Source: Mycolicibacterium rhodesiae | GTDB lineage: Bacteria > Actinomycetota > Actinomycetes > Mycobacteriales > Mycobacteriaceae | NCBI RefSeq assembly: GCF_002086695.1 | Contig: NZ_MVIH01000008.1 | Coordinates: 124,001-188,000 of the forward strand | Length of the DNA: 64,000 nt | Direction: 5' to 3' | Part shown: one piece after another, positions 1 to 7,308 of the stretch | Layout of the letters: each line of letters starts with the position of its first letter | How positions within the stretch are numbered: the first letter of the stretch is position 1 | The notes under the pieces: generated by a model | Seen by the model: only the letters and a program-made list of their open reading frames with translations | Told to the model about the DNA's origin: nothing | The model's database searches: none | Made by a program: the position numbers and the translations under genes

Positions 1-416
1 ATCGTGCAGTTTGGCGTATTGAGTAGCCAGGGCTTGGCATCAAAGTCTTCGATGCGTGCGGAAAATCCGCGCAGCTTTGAGGCGATCTTGAGTACGCCGG
101 TGATGCCTGCCGAGGTATGGCAGCGCTGGATGTCTTCCTGAAGCTGTTGGTTGGAGAATGCCGAGGGCCACAGGTCCGCCAGCAGGTCAATCAACAACTG
201 CTGAATGCGGCTCTCATTGTCGTCCAGACGCCAGACCCTGCCGTCGTAGTAGTGCCAGCCGCGTTTAGCGATAAATTTATGCAGCCCAGCCGATTTGGTC
301 TCCAGGCGTCCCGCCATCCGCAGATCTCGTGTGACGACCTTGTCGTTGACGCTGGGTTGCTCGGGCTCGCCGCTGCCGGTGTCTGTGGTGCCGCCAGGCG
401 GTATACTCGACGTCAT
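1..416 (-). CDS. P4-family phage primase/helicase, N-terminal part (cut by window edge)
   Basis: The reading frame opens at an ATG at 416 behind an AAAGGGA ribosome site and runs without a stop to position 1, so the C-terminal helicase part lies outside the window. The visible 138 residues contain the segment WLLNTPN near the edge. This resembles the LLNxxNGxxDL motif at the start of the D5_N region in P4-type phage and plasmid primases. The small upstream region followed directly by D5_N matches the short primase-helicases of phiRv1-type mycobacterial elements. Its role would be replication of the excised element. The family call rests on this motif and on context; the ATPase motifs cannot be seen. 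Confidence 0.62.
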   Translation of the reverse strand, partial: MTSSIPPGGTTDTGSGEPEQPSVNDKVVTRDLRMAGRLETKSAGLHKFIAKRGWHYYDGRVWRLDDNESRIQQLLIDLLADLWPSAFSNQQLQEDIQRCHTSAGITGVLKIASKLRGFSARIEDFDAKPWLLNTPNCT

Positions 417-514
417 CTGTTCCCTTTCGGCGAGTTCTCCCCTTCACTGCCAAATGCGCTCGGGAGAATCGCTTTTCACCGGCTAGGCTTCACCGCCTCT
501 GTCTCGATGTGTTG

Positions 515-817
515 CTACGAATCCAGCTCTGCCAACTCGGCTTCCGCTTCACGTTGTGCCAACCGTGCCAGCTCCCGCCTTGCTTCATCATTCGCGATAT
601 CCCAGTCCACGGCTACGCCTAGGCTTTCCAACCACCTAAGCGCCATGCGCCGCGAGTACCTGTTGTGGTGAGTCGCGCGCACAGTCTCAAGCTCCCCAGC
701 GGCGGCAGCAAGCTCTACCTTGGTGAGAGTCACCGGGAAGCCGCATTCCTCGACAATGAAGCGATGGACGGCAGCGGTATTGAACTCCGCTCGGTCCAGA
801 AGGTTGATGTAAGGCAT
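515..817 (-). CDS. Small phage-element protein of unknown function
   Basis: This 100-residue, charged, probably helical protein has an acidic C-terminus rich in Glu, Ala and Leu. I chose the ATG at 817 (MPYINLLD) because GGGAG lies about ten bases upstream; the frame stays open further upstream but that part reads as low-quality sequence. It lies 98 bp upstream of the primase on the same strand and is probably co-transcribed with it. The pattern of a small helical protein before a primase suggests a replication accessory or regulator, but I do not recognise the family. There are no cysteines forming a zinc site after the chosen start and no membrane segment. Confidence 0.5.
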   Translation of the reverse strand: MPYINLLDRAEFNTAAVHRFIVEECGFPVTLTKVELAAAAGELETVRATHHNRYSRRMALRWLESLGVAVDWDIANDEARRELARLAQREAEAELAELDS

Positions 818-1240
818 GATCCGTTGTCTCCCATGGCCCGTTTCCTTGCGCTGGCGGGTGCCAGCAAGACCGACTTTAGGCGCACGAAAGCCGCTGCGCC
901 GCAACGACTGCGAAGATAGGGGACGCCCCTAGTAACCCCTAGTCCGCGGCTCTGAGCTGCGGAAATGTGCGATGCAGGACAGTAATAGTTTGCTGGCCAA
1001 TAGATTTTGGACCCGCGCGTACCACGCGTGCTGCCCTACAACGTCGGGACGGTCTGAAATACCGGATCTATTGACCCCGCAGCGATGTACGCGAGAACCG
1101 ACGGGATTCCGTTGTAGCGCAGTATCACCGTCCCGACCATCTATGTCCGTGACAGGGCCAGTCGGGCTTGCCCACTGCGACAGCCACCCGTCTTGTTCTT
1201 GTGCGAGCTTGCGAGCGCGGCGGGATCTTTTCAGACTCCG
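818..1240. other. Gap without a convincing gene
   Basis: No frame on either strand shows a ribosome site together with recognisable composition. An open frame on the plus strand (972-1244) has an Arg/Cys/Ser-rich shadow composition and no start signal. The stretch probably holds the promoter and leader for the leftward 515-817 and primase genes. Confidence 0.4.
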
Positions 1241-1840
1241 TTAGCGCCACGTCCGCGTAGGCTTACGAGTGGCTCTGGAGTCGTTGGGTTCGACTTCGTG
1301 CAGGATGTACCCGTGCTCGTAGTACGCACCGCGTCTGTTTCCGCACTGCGTTGACCGATGGCCGTCGCCGCTTCCCGTGGGGCAGGTGCAGAATCCGCGT
1401 CCACCCGGCTTGTTGGGGTTGAACTTGCACCCGCTGGAGCGCTGCAGATAGCGCCGCCAGAGGCGAAGCGGTAGCACGGCATCAAAGCGCGGAGCCCAAT
1501 TGTCTTCGGCGTCCCGGCGGTTATCCGCCTCTACGCTCGCGGGTCCATGATGCCGCCCGTGGATATGGTGGCTCTTGCAGAACTTGCACCAGAACGTCAG
1601 CCCTGAACCGTTATCAGTGCGCCAAGCGTGGACCACGGGGTACAGCTCCAGTTCATGATCCAATTGGGACGACAGCTTGTTTACGGTCCAATCTTCGCCG
1701 CACCCGAGCACGCGCCCGCCACTCCAGCCGGGGTTTGGATGGGCGTCGTCGAGAGGGGCCAGCAGGTCGGCACTGTCGCCGTACACGGCGGCGTTGCACG
1801 CCTCGATCCGCGACCGGGTGTCGCCAAAATATCGAGTCAC
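1241..1840 (-). CDS. Phage-element protein with Cys/His metal-binding motifs
   Basis: This protein of 199 residues starts at GTG 1840 behind GGAAGGAAA. Residues about 83-98 hold a WCKFCKSHHIHGRHHG block. A second Cys-rich block lies near residues 150-165 (CTCP, then GDGHRSTQCG), and the C-terminal GYILHEV resembles the end of a small actinobacterial zinc-binding domain with the pattern WCxxCxxxHxHG...GHRxxHC. I infer a treble-clef or zinc-ribbon fold that could bind DNA or act as an HNH-like nuclease, but no complete HNH motif is present. It lies downstream of the excisionase gene on the same strand, about 105 bp away, and probably belongs to the early leftward module. Confidence 0.55.
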   Translation of the reverse strand: MTRYFGDTRSRIEACNAAVYGDSADLLAPLDDAHPNPGWSGGRVLGCGEDWTVNKLSSQLDHELELYPVVHAWRTDNGSGLTFWCKFCKSHHIHGRHHGPASVEADNRRDAEDNWAPRFDAVLPLRLWRRYLQRSSGCKFNPNKPGGRGFCTCPTGSGDGHRSTQCGNRRGAYYEHGYILHEVEPNDSRATRKPTRTWR

Positions 1841-1945
1841 AGTGGTTTCCTTCCAAGTTCTGGCCTTCTCCGGCCTGCTGTTGTGTCGGGCAGTCGCCCT
1901 ACTCTGTCCAGTGGGGTGCTGCCATATCGATTGGCGCGGCTGCCG

Positions 1946-2155
1946 TCACGGCACGAGGCCGGCGATCCACCGGTCCAGGGCGCTACGCGGCCAATAGGCA
2001 GTGTTACCAATGATTCTGGGGCGGGCCAGTTTTCCTGAGTAGTAGGCAGCTCGAACGATGGTGTTTGGCGTTACCCTCTCTAACCCTCTAGAGCGGCAGT
2101 AATCGGCTGCGGCACCGCGGGTATAGAGCTGCTCACCGGTGGCTGAAAGTGACAT
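1946..2155 (-). CDS. AlpA/Xis-like helix-turn-helix DNA-binding protein
   Basis: This 69-residue protein has the layout of small excisionases: a helix-turn-helix with YTRGAAADYCRSRG, then a wing-like TAYWPRSALDRWI. Tyr-x-x-x-x-Ala at the front and the W-x-x-x-x-L-D-x-W ending are typical of MerR/AlpA-like excisionases that read a strand-swapped att region. It is the first gene of the leftward module and faces the capsid-like gene across a 253-bp divergent promoter region. Its role would be to direct excision or repress the lytic-type module. The integrase itself is not in the window and should lie beyond position 1. Confidence 0.65.
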   Translation of the reverse strand: MSLSATGEQLYTRGAAADYCRSRGLERVTPNTIVRAAYYSGKLARPRIIGNTAYWPRSALDRWIAGLVP

Positions 2156-2253
2156 GGTTGCCTCGCGTTAATCGGCATGGACTCACCGTCATTATCCCCG
2201 ACCGGCCCGGGCACGTCCACCGCTGAGCGCGCGAAATTGACTGGCGCACAGGG

Positions 2254-2259
2254 TATAAT
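2254..2259 (+). promoter_or_regulatory. Perfect TATAAT -10 element in the divergent region
   Basis: TATAAT at 2254-2259 points toward the capsid-like gene, with a predicted start near 2266 and a leader of roughly 140 bases. A TTGACT lies only 11 bases upstream, too close for a standard -35, so recognition would rest on the -10. The leader contains GC-rich inverted segments (about 2300-2395) that may fold. Confidence 0.4.
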
Positions 2260-2408
2260 TGTGTCATGGGCGTGGGCGAACCTGTAAGTTCCCAAAGGTA
2301 GCCGGTATCCCCGGAGCCGCCGTCGCGAAGGCGGAAGTGGTTTCTCCTTTCAGTCCTTCCGCTTTCGGACAGACGGTTCAGCTTTGAACTACTACCGGAG
2401 ACCCGAAA

Positions 2409-3581
2409 ATGACCACCTATACACGCCCCCGAACCAATCGTTCTGACTTGGAGTCGCTTTTGATTCTGCCGCCTTTCGGTGGGGAAGGCGGCATTGCCAC
2501 ACAGGGTGATGCCCTCGTCAACGTGACCGCGGACGGTGTTGACCTCAACGCTATTTGGGCAGAGGTGGCACAAGTAATCTCCGCGTGGAACAACGAACGC
2601 AGTGCCCTGACCAACCTGTTGGCCTTTAACACCACCAACACCGCAGACGCCATTCCGCAAAGCAAGTCAGAGGACAGCTTCGAGGAAGCCTCGGAGTTCG
2701 GCCAGCCTGAATCTCTGCGTCCACCTTCGGAATACGCGCTCATGGGCTACCAGTTTCGCGATTTCGACCTCGCCATGCGCTACAGCCGATTCTTCCTCAG
2801 AGACGCCACAGCCGAACAAGTTCGGGCCGTACTCAACTACGCACTGGAGGCCGACAACCGCCTGACCTCCGGCACTATCCTCCAACGGCTGTTCGATCCC
2901 ACACAGGGTGAAAATGATTGGGGCCACGTCGTCTACGGGTTGTACAACGGAGACACGATGACCCCTCCGCCTTACCTCGGGCGCAGTTTCGCCACACCGC
3001 ACCAGCACTACCTCGTATCCGGCTCCGCGACAATCGACTCCGGTGACCTAGAACAGGCGGCGAAGCTGGTGACCGAGCACGGATACGGCACCACACCCAA
3101 CAGCCGCCTACTGGCGCTAATGAACCCGGCCCAAGCTGAGGTGGTCTCCACCTTCAAGGCCGGCGAAGAGAGCGCAAGCGGAATCGTTGCGAAGTATGAC
3201 TATATCCCCAGCGCGGGAGCTCCGGCTTACCTGCAGCCCGACAACATAGTCGGCCAAGTGGCCCCTGAGTCGTTCAGCGGTCTGAAGGTACAAGGTTCTT
3301 ACGGCGACGTGTGGGTTATCCAAAGTGACTTCATCCCTGAGGATTACTTCGCCGTCGTCGCTACCTACGGTCCCAATTCACCCGACAATGTGATTGGCTT
3401 TCGCCAGCACGTTAGCCCGGTTTACCAGGGACTCAGAATTATTCCTGGCAATACCGATTACCCACTCCAAGACTCGTTCCTGTCCAGAGCGTTTGGTGTC
3501 GGTACCCGCCGACGCGGCCAAGCCGCCGTGGTTCAGGTCAAAAGCTCCGGCGCGTATGACATCCCGGTGATTCCGCGATGA
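2409..3581 (+). CDS. HK97-type capsid-like protein of a phage satellite element
   Basis: This is a 390-residue protein. The N-terminal 110 residues are variable. The body (about 115-390) carries strings I associate with capsid-like proteins of actinobacterial phages and integrated elements: an RFFLRDATAEQV helix, a LYNGDTMTPPPYLG loop, ITHYLVSGS-like and VTEHGYG segments, VGQVAPE, VVATYGPNSP and a closing PLQDSFLSRAFGVGTRRRG. The length fits a major capsid protein without a large scaffold domain. No terminase, portal, protease or tail gene follows. It is translationally coupled to the next small gene through ATGA. It could instead be an encapsulin-like shell or a capsid-size redirector. The capsid assignment is from remembered family resemblance only. 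Confidence 0.5.
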   Translation: MTTYTRPRTNRSDLESLLILPPFGGEGGIATQGDALVNVTADGVDLNAIWAEVAQVISAWNNERSALTNLLAFNTTNTADAIPQSKSEDSFEEASEFGQPESLRPPSEYALMGYQFRDFDLAMRYSRFFLRDATAEQVRAVLNYALEADNRLTSGTILQRLFDPTQGENDWGHVVYGLYNGDTMTPPPYLGRSFATPHQHYLVSGSATIDSGDLEQAAKLVTEHGYGTTPNSRLLALMNPAQAEVVSTFKAGEESASGIVAKYDYIPSAGAPAYLQPDNIVGQVAPESFSGLKVQGSYGDVWVIQSDFIPEDYFAVVATYGPNSPDNVIGFRQHVSPVYQGLRIIPGNTDYPLQDSFLSRAFGVGTRRRGQAAVVQVKSSGAYDIPVIPR

Positions 3582-3751
3582 GTAGCATTCCGTATCCGCT
3601 GGACCCCAACGACACTGATGGCGAAAGTGAATTCTGTTGGGGCGAAGGTCTGGAGCCGCCGTCTGTCCGCGGAAAGCCGCCCAGCGAAGGTGGGACGTAT
3701 AGGGGTACAACGCCATACTGTGAGCCGAGAATTGGGGTGGAACGGAGGTAG
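3578..3751 (+). CDS. 57-residue protein coupled to the capsid-like gene
   Basis: The ATG at 3578 overlaps the stop of the capsid-like gene (ATGA), and the frame runs to TAG at 3749-3751. The product is small, rich in Pro, Glu and Gly, with two cysteines (EFCWGEG and PYCEP) and no hydrophobic segment. Because the start is embedded in the upstream stop, it should be made in proportion to the capsid-like protein. A head-decoration, scaffold or connector role is possible, but nothing in the sequence identifies it. Confidence 0.5.
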   Translation: MSSIPYPLDPNDTDGESEFCWGEGLEPPSVRGKPPSEGGTYRGTTPYCEPRIGVERR

Positions 3752-3913
3752 GCATCGAGTACAAGAGGAGCCGTTCGCGAGGAGCCTTGTGCGGAATCCC
3801 ATCGATGAGATTCGTTTCTTCCCGATCTTGGAAAACACTCCGTTACCACCTGTTCCCCATTTAGTGTTGATCCCTGCGATCAGAGATGTGTAGGTTTCGG
3901 GGGATGAAGGCAC

Positions 3914-4195
3914 TTGGCGCGCGGGAACTCAGAGTGGGACGCCCTTGTAGGCGTCGCCGTCGATGCTGGTTGGACTCTGAGCTATGACAAGAGTGGCCAT
4001 CCCCGGCTGACTCCACCGGAGGGTCTTTGCGACCCGGCAACAGGTAAACCCGCCCGACCAGTAACGCTGAGCAGCACAAGTTCCGACTACCGAGGAGTTA
4101 GGAACTGCGCAGCACAGCTACGCAAACTCGGCGTCGAAGTGCCCCACAAGGGGTATACAGCGCCTAAGAAGAAACGGCCCGAAGGATCGAAGTGA
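3914..4195 (+). CDS. HicA-like small dsRBD-fold protein (candidate)
   Basis: This 93-residue protein starts at TTG 3914 directly behind GGGGATGAAGG. It shows a W-x-x-L helix, then GW-x-L-x-YDKSGHPRLTPP, a strand VTLSSTSSDYRG and a final helix VRNCAAQLRKLGV. HicA toxins have the same helix-strand-strand-strand-helix order, with the catalytic His in a GxH position of the first hairpin; here that would be the His of SGHPR. The insertion between strands (GLCDPATGKPARP) is longer than usual. The following gene overlaps it by one base, as in toxin-antitoxin pairs. It could equally be a non-toxic nucleic-acid-binding relative. Confidence 0.45.
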   Translation: MARGNSEWDALVGVAVDAGWTLSYDKSGHPRLTPPEGLCDPATGKPARPVTLSSTSSDYRGVRNCAAQLRKLGVEVPHKGYTAPKKKRPEGSK

Positions 4196-4500
4196 TGAAG
4201 GCCTACAACGTAGAAGCAGTCATGGCCCCCATTTCTACGGATGAAGAGTGGGACGGTCTGCGCGACCTGATAGATGTGATACCCGGCACCATCTTGATCG
4301 AGGATCCGGATGAGCCACTCATAATTTTCCCGATTGACGCTCGTGACGAGTACGCAGCGTTCTCACTCGTGGACGGGTTCCTTCGCCTGCGTGGTGTGGA
4401 GCCTGAACGCGGTCGAATCTGCCTCGTCGACGACCATGACGACGACCATGACGACGATTGCATCACGAACGCCGAGTGGGACAACCTGGTCAGCAGATAG
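4195..4500 (+). CDS. Acidic partner protein of the HicA-like gene, unknown family
   Basis: I chose ATG 4195, whose first base is the last base of the upstream TGA; a GTG immediately before (4192) is in frame and possible. The product of 101 residues is strongly acidic, with an Asp/His run (DDHDDDHDDD) near residues 79-88. The N-terminal two thirds alternate short strands and helices. It does not show the HicB pattern or a helix-turn-helix. The tight overlap with a HicA-like gene suggests an antidote or partner role, which is inference from position only. The Asp/His run could bind metal. Confidence 0.45.
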   Translation: MKAYNVEAVMAPISTDEEWDGLRDLIDVIPGTILIEDPDEPLIIFPIDARDEYAAFSLVDGFLRLRGVEPERGRICLVDDHDDDHDDDCITNAEWDNLVSR

Positions 4501-4617
4501 ACGTCCGAGCGGTTTCGCCGCTATCGGCGAATGTCTTCGGCGGGATCTTGACTTGTAGACGGCAGGGTGTACTCTGGCGATCTTCGCTGACGCGGAGTCT
4601 ATGAATCGGAGCCCCAA

Positions 4618-5004
4618 ATGGCGGCGCTCGTTACGTGCTCGTGGTGCGATCACGGCATCATCCGAAACGAAACTCACGGTCGAATTCGTATCGACCAGCC
4701 TCCTAAGCAATGCGCGAACTGTGGCGAGTGCCAGGCACGGCGGTTGGGCGGCCAGGCCGCCGGTGCGGAGGACGATGTCTCAGTGGTCCGAATCCCCATC
4801 GAGCAGGCAGAGACTGGGATGTCCCTTGCTGTCGTGCGGGACGGCCATGCTTACCTTTTCCAGGTTGAGCGAAAGTCGTTCTCGTGGAACGGGAATGAAG
4901 GAACAATATTTACTTTGGAGTCTGAGCCGGTCCGTGGTGGCGCTCCTTGGGTGATCACCGGTCCCCCGGGGACAATCGTCAACCGCGTCATCCGCAAGCG
5001 TTGA
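4618..5004 (+). CDS. Zinc-ribbon protein of the mobile element
   Basis: This 128-residue protein opens with CSWC near residues 7-10 and CANC near 32-35, giving a CxxC-n21-CxxC zinc ribbon. A strand-rich C-terminal half follows (DGHAYLFQVERKSF and WVITGPPG). The ATG at 4618 is preferred because this frame keeps both CxxC pairs; a longer frame from 4601 does not. The stretch 4501-4617 before it holds no gene. A nucleic-acid or protein-binding role is likely, but I do not recognise a named family. Confidence 0.5.
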   Translation: MAALVTCSWCDHGIIRNETHGRIRIDQPPKQCANCGECQARRLGGQAAGAEDDVSVVRIPIEQAETGMSLAVVRDGHAYLFQVERKSFSWNGNEGTIFTLESEPVRGGAPWVITGPPGTIVNRVIRKR

Positions 5005-5046
5005 CCCTTCGGTAGCTATAAAAATCGTCGAGAGAGAACGCTGACA

Positions 5047-5667
5047 ATGTGGATTCTGACAGTCATTGCGACCCTGACGGGCGTCGCGGGCCTCACTTTA
5101 AGTCTTCGCAACTACCGACATATGAAACACGCGCCTGTGCGCGATAACCAGATGAAAATTCGTGGGAATCTGCGGCAGACACTTCTCCTGACCGACTACC
5201 ACCATCTGGAGAAGGCACTCAACCAGCTCGAAAGCCGACTCCCCTCGGACCGTATAAAGGACGAATTGAGTAGCCTTCGCGAGTACCTGATTCTCCGCAA
5301 GGATGAGTTCATTGCTCCCACACACGAACAAATCTCGGCACTGGTTGCGACGATCGATACGGCCATTTCGCACTATGAAGCTGCCACTGGAGTGCCTACG
5401 GACGACTCGATCTTCGCGCCCGACGGTGATAAACCGGCGCGGCAGCAGCTGAAGGCTGACCTTTCGCTGCTTCGGACGCAAGTCAGGTGCATCATCAGCG
5501 GGATAAATGAGATCGACAAGAACGCGTTCGGCATCCGACGGCAAATCGCGCTTTTCAAAGAGCTGGAGAATGTGGAATGCCGGCCAGAGTCCGACTCGAC
5601 CCGCAAGGGTGTGCAACGACGCGCTGTCGACGAGAACCGCCCGCGCATGCTTAACCCCCTCCAATGA
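5047..5667 (+). CDS. Single-pass membrane protein with cytoplasmic helical domain
   Basis: The first 20 residues (WILTVIATLTGVAGLTLSL) form one transmembrane segment, followed by an Arg/His/Lys-rich stop-transfer region. About 170 residues of charged, heptad-like helices follow (LEKALNQLESRL and DELSSLREYLILRKDEF), which look like coiled coil. It is the last gene of the element before the att junction, a position where satellites and prophages often carry genes useful to the host or for superinfection exclusion. No enzymatic motif is visible. Function unknown. Confidence 0.5.
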   Translation: MWILTVIATLTGVAGLTLSLRNYRHMKHAPVRDNQMKIRGNLRQTLLLTDYHHLEKALNQLESRLPSDRIKDELSSLREYLILRKDEFIAPTHEQISALVATIDTAISHYEAATGVPTDDSIFAPDGDKPARQQLKADLSLLRTQVRCIISGINEIDKNAFGIRRQIALFKELENVECRPESDSTRKGVQRRAVDENRPRMLNPLQ

Positions 5668-5745
5668 GCGGTTCAGCCTGGCGGCCCTCACCGGCTTTAG
5701 CGCAGAAGCCGTCACACGTCCACGCCGCGTCCACAGTCGTTCGCC

Positions 5746-5822
5746 AACTGGGCAAACTGGGCTAACGCCCGATGCTGTCCTGTATCGCGCCCGTAGCCGT
5801 CCTTTCCTGTTCTGAACTGGGC
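5746..5822 (+). repeat. Three direct AACTGGGC repeats beside the att junction
   Basis: AACTGGGC occurs at 5746-5753, 5755-5762 and 5815-5822, all in the same orientation. The first two are 9 bp apart and the third 60 bp further. Short direct repeats next to a core site are typical of integrase arm-type or excisionase sites. The whole stretch 5668-6071 has no convincing gene: it holds these repeats, the tRNA fragment and the MaoC leader. Confidence 0.35.
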
Positions 5823-5885
5823 ATTACTCCCGATCTAATGTCCTCGCGGAGCGTTACAGCAAATCTAATCGCGCCGGGGAGTCCG

Positions 5886-5930
5886 ACTTAAAATCCGCAC
5901 AGTGTCGGTTCGAGTCCGACTGGGGGCACC
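5886..5930 (+). other. 3' tRNA fragment, probable att core of the element
   Basis: The bases read as the end of a tRNA: an anticodon loop CTTAAAA, a 3' anticodon stem half TCCGC, five variable-loop bases, a perfect T arm (GTCGG, TTCGAGT, CCGAC), the acceptor 3' half TGGGGGC and ACC. Upstream bases do not supply the 5' acceptor half or D arm, and they pair poorly in the anticodon stem, so this is not a working tRNA. A 3' tRNA copy at the edge of phage genes is the usual product of tRNA-targeted integration. The intact gene, probably next to the integrase, should be outside the window. Confidence 0.55.
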
Positions 5931-6071
5931 TGCCGCCCGCCGTGACCCATCGGCGCTGCCTATGGCTGCTCGCAGCGTTCCCTATTGGACATCGCCGGCT
6001 CATTTCGGCAGCGTGGATCCCATCATCATCGGCAGGTCAGCGTCGACCGGCCCATCCAAAGGAGACGCTGC

Positions 6072-6545
6072 GTGCCGCAATCCGGCTTCTCTGCCGACAA
6101 CTTCACGCTGGTCACATCAAGAACGTTCGACCAGCTGGAGGTCGGCGAGATATTTCGCGCACCCAGCCGGACTGTCACCGACGCACACGCCTCAGCGTTT
6201 CAGGCGGTCTCTGCGGACAACCATCCCGTGCATTACGACGTCGAGTGGGCCCGGGCGCACGGCCACACCGCCCCGGTGGTGCACGGCCTTCAGGTGTTGG
6301 CGTTCACCGCCCCCGGCGCCACGCTCTTTCCCCACATCATCGGCGAGGTGTTCGTCAGCTTCGAAAGCGTGTCCTGTCGTTTCCTCGGCGAAGTCCACGC
6401 CGGCGACACGCTGTACCCGCAGCTCGAGATCATCTCCTTGTCCGATGCCGGTGAACTCGGCCGCGTGACCACCGCGGCGACCGTGCACAATCAGCGCGGC
6501 GAATTGGTACTCGACGGTCAGCACACCTACCTGCTCCGGCGCTGA
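6072..6545 (+). CDS. MaoC-like dehydratase/hydratase
   Basis: A single hot-dog domain of 157 residues. The GTG at 6072 is taken as start because AAAGGAG lies just upstream. The segment DNHPVHYDVEWARAHGH matches the hydratase motif with catalytic Asp and His (D-x-N-P-x-H), followed by the HG turn (PVVHGLQ). Members hydrate or dehydrate enoyl-thioesters and often act as homodimers in lipid or polyketide metabolism. It is the first chromosomal gene after the integrated element and is followed 46 bp later by a hydrolase gene in the same direction. The substrate is not evident. Confidence 0.8.
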   Translation: MPQSGFSADNFTLVTSRTFDQLEVGEIFRAPSRTVTDAHASAFQAVSADNHPVHYDVEWARAHGHTAPVVHGLQVLAFTAPGATLFPHIIGEVFVSFESVSCRFLGEVHAGDTLYPQLEIISLSDAGELGRVTTAATVHNQRGELVLDGQHTYLLRR

Positions 6546-6591
6546 CGCGTCCCGGACCCGAACTCTCGACCCGCTGAGGAGCTGAGCACCT

Positions 6592-7308
6592 GTGCCCCAA
6601 CCGACCGTTGTCCTGGTCCACGGCGCGTTCGCTGATGCGTCCACGTACGCCCCGGTCACGAAAGCGTTGCTCGACGAAGGTATTTCGGTGCTGGCGCCCG
6701 CGGTACCCAATTGCAGCTTGCTCGGCGACGCGCGCGAAGTCCGGTTTGTTGTCGAACAGCTCGACGGCCCCGTCCTGCTGGTCGGTCACTCCTATGGCGG
6801 TGCGGTGATCACGGTGGCCGGCGCCGCCGACAACGTCGTGGGCTTGGTCTATTTGGCCGGCTATGCCCTCGACGAAGGTGAGAGCCTGGCCGAACTGCAG
6901 GGCGGGTTTCCGGATTCGGAGCTGCCCGCCGCGCTGGTGCAAACCGAAGTGCCCGCGTCGGTGGCCGGTGAAGCCCGCGTCGACGTCACGGTCACACCGG
7001 AGCGTTTCGGCCCGGTGATCGGTGCCGACGTGGACCCCGAACTGATTGCGACACTGGCAGTTTCGCAGCGACCGCTGGCCGCCGCTGCCTTCGTCGAGGC
7101 GGCACCGGTTGCCGCCTGGCGATCCAAGCCCGCCTGGGCCGTCGTTGCCGCCGATGACCACGCGATCAACCCCGACGTGCAGCGGTTCGGCTATCGACGC
7201 GCAGGTGCCAATACAACGGAGATCAACTCCTCACATCTGGTGACGCTGTCGCACCCGCTGGAGATCGCGGCGTTGATCAGCGCGGCGCTCAGCGAGGTCA
7301 CAGTCTGA
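6592..7308 (+). CDS. Alpha/beta-fold hydrolase (EstC/salicylate-esterase-like)
   Basis: This protein of 238 residues starts at GTG 6592 behind GAGGAG. It shows an oxyanion-hole HG near residue 10, nucleophile elbow GHSYGG (Ser67), an acid near Asp188/189 (VAADDH) and catalytic His near 215 (NSSHLVTLSHP). The closing SSHxVxLSHP is typical of small hydrolases related to plant methylesterases and bacterial EstC. No signal peptide, so cytosolic. Its stop overlaps the next start (TGATG), tying it to the flavin reductase gene. A role in ester or lactone breakdown is likely; the substrate is unknown. Confidence 0.8.
   Translation: MPQPTVVLVHGAFADASTYAPVTKALLDEGISVLAPAVPNCSLLGDAREVRFVVEQLDGPVLLVGHSYGGAVITVAGAADNVVGLVYLAGYALDEGESLAELQGGFPDSELPAALVQTEVPASVAGEARVDVTVTPERFGPVIGADVDPELIATLAVSQRPLAAAAFVEAAPVAAWRSKPAWAVVAADDHAINPDVQRFGYRRAGANTTEINSSHLVTLSHPLEIAALISAALSEVTV

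Noticed and set aside
117..671. Plus-strand open frame of 184 residues at the left edge
   Set aside because: It runs antisense to the primase frame and the 515-817 gene, has a shadow-like composition and no ribosome site. The minus-strand reading has a recognisable LLNTPN motif.
3618..3893. Plus-strand gene of 91 residues overlapping the 57-residue gene
   Set aside because: The overlapping frame at 3578 is coupled to the capsid-like gene, while this frame lacks a ribosome site and has Arg-rich shadow composition.
5880..5930. Complete tRNA gene
   Set aside because: Only the 3' part pairs properly (T arm and acceptor half). The 5' acceptor half and D arm are missing and the anticodon stem is mismatched, so it is an att remnant.
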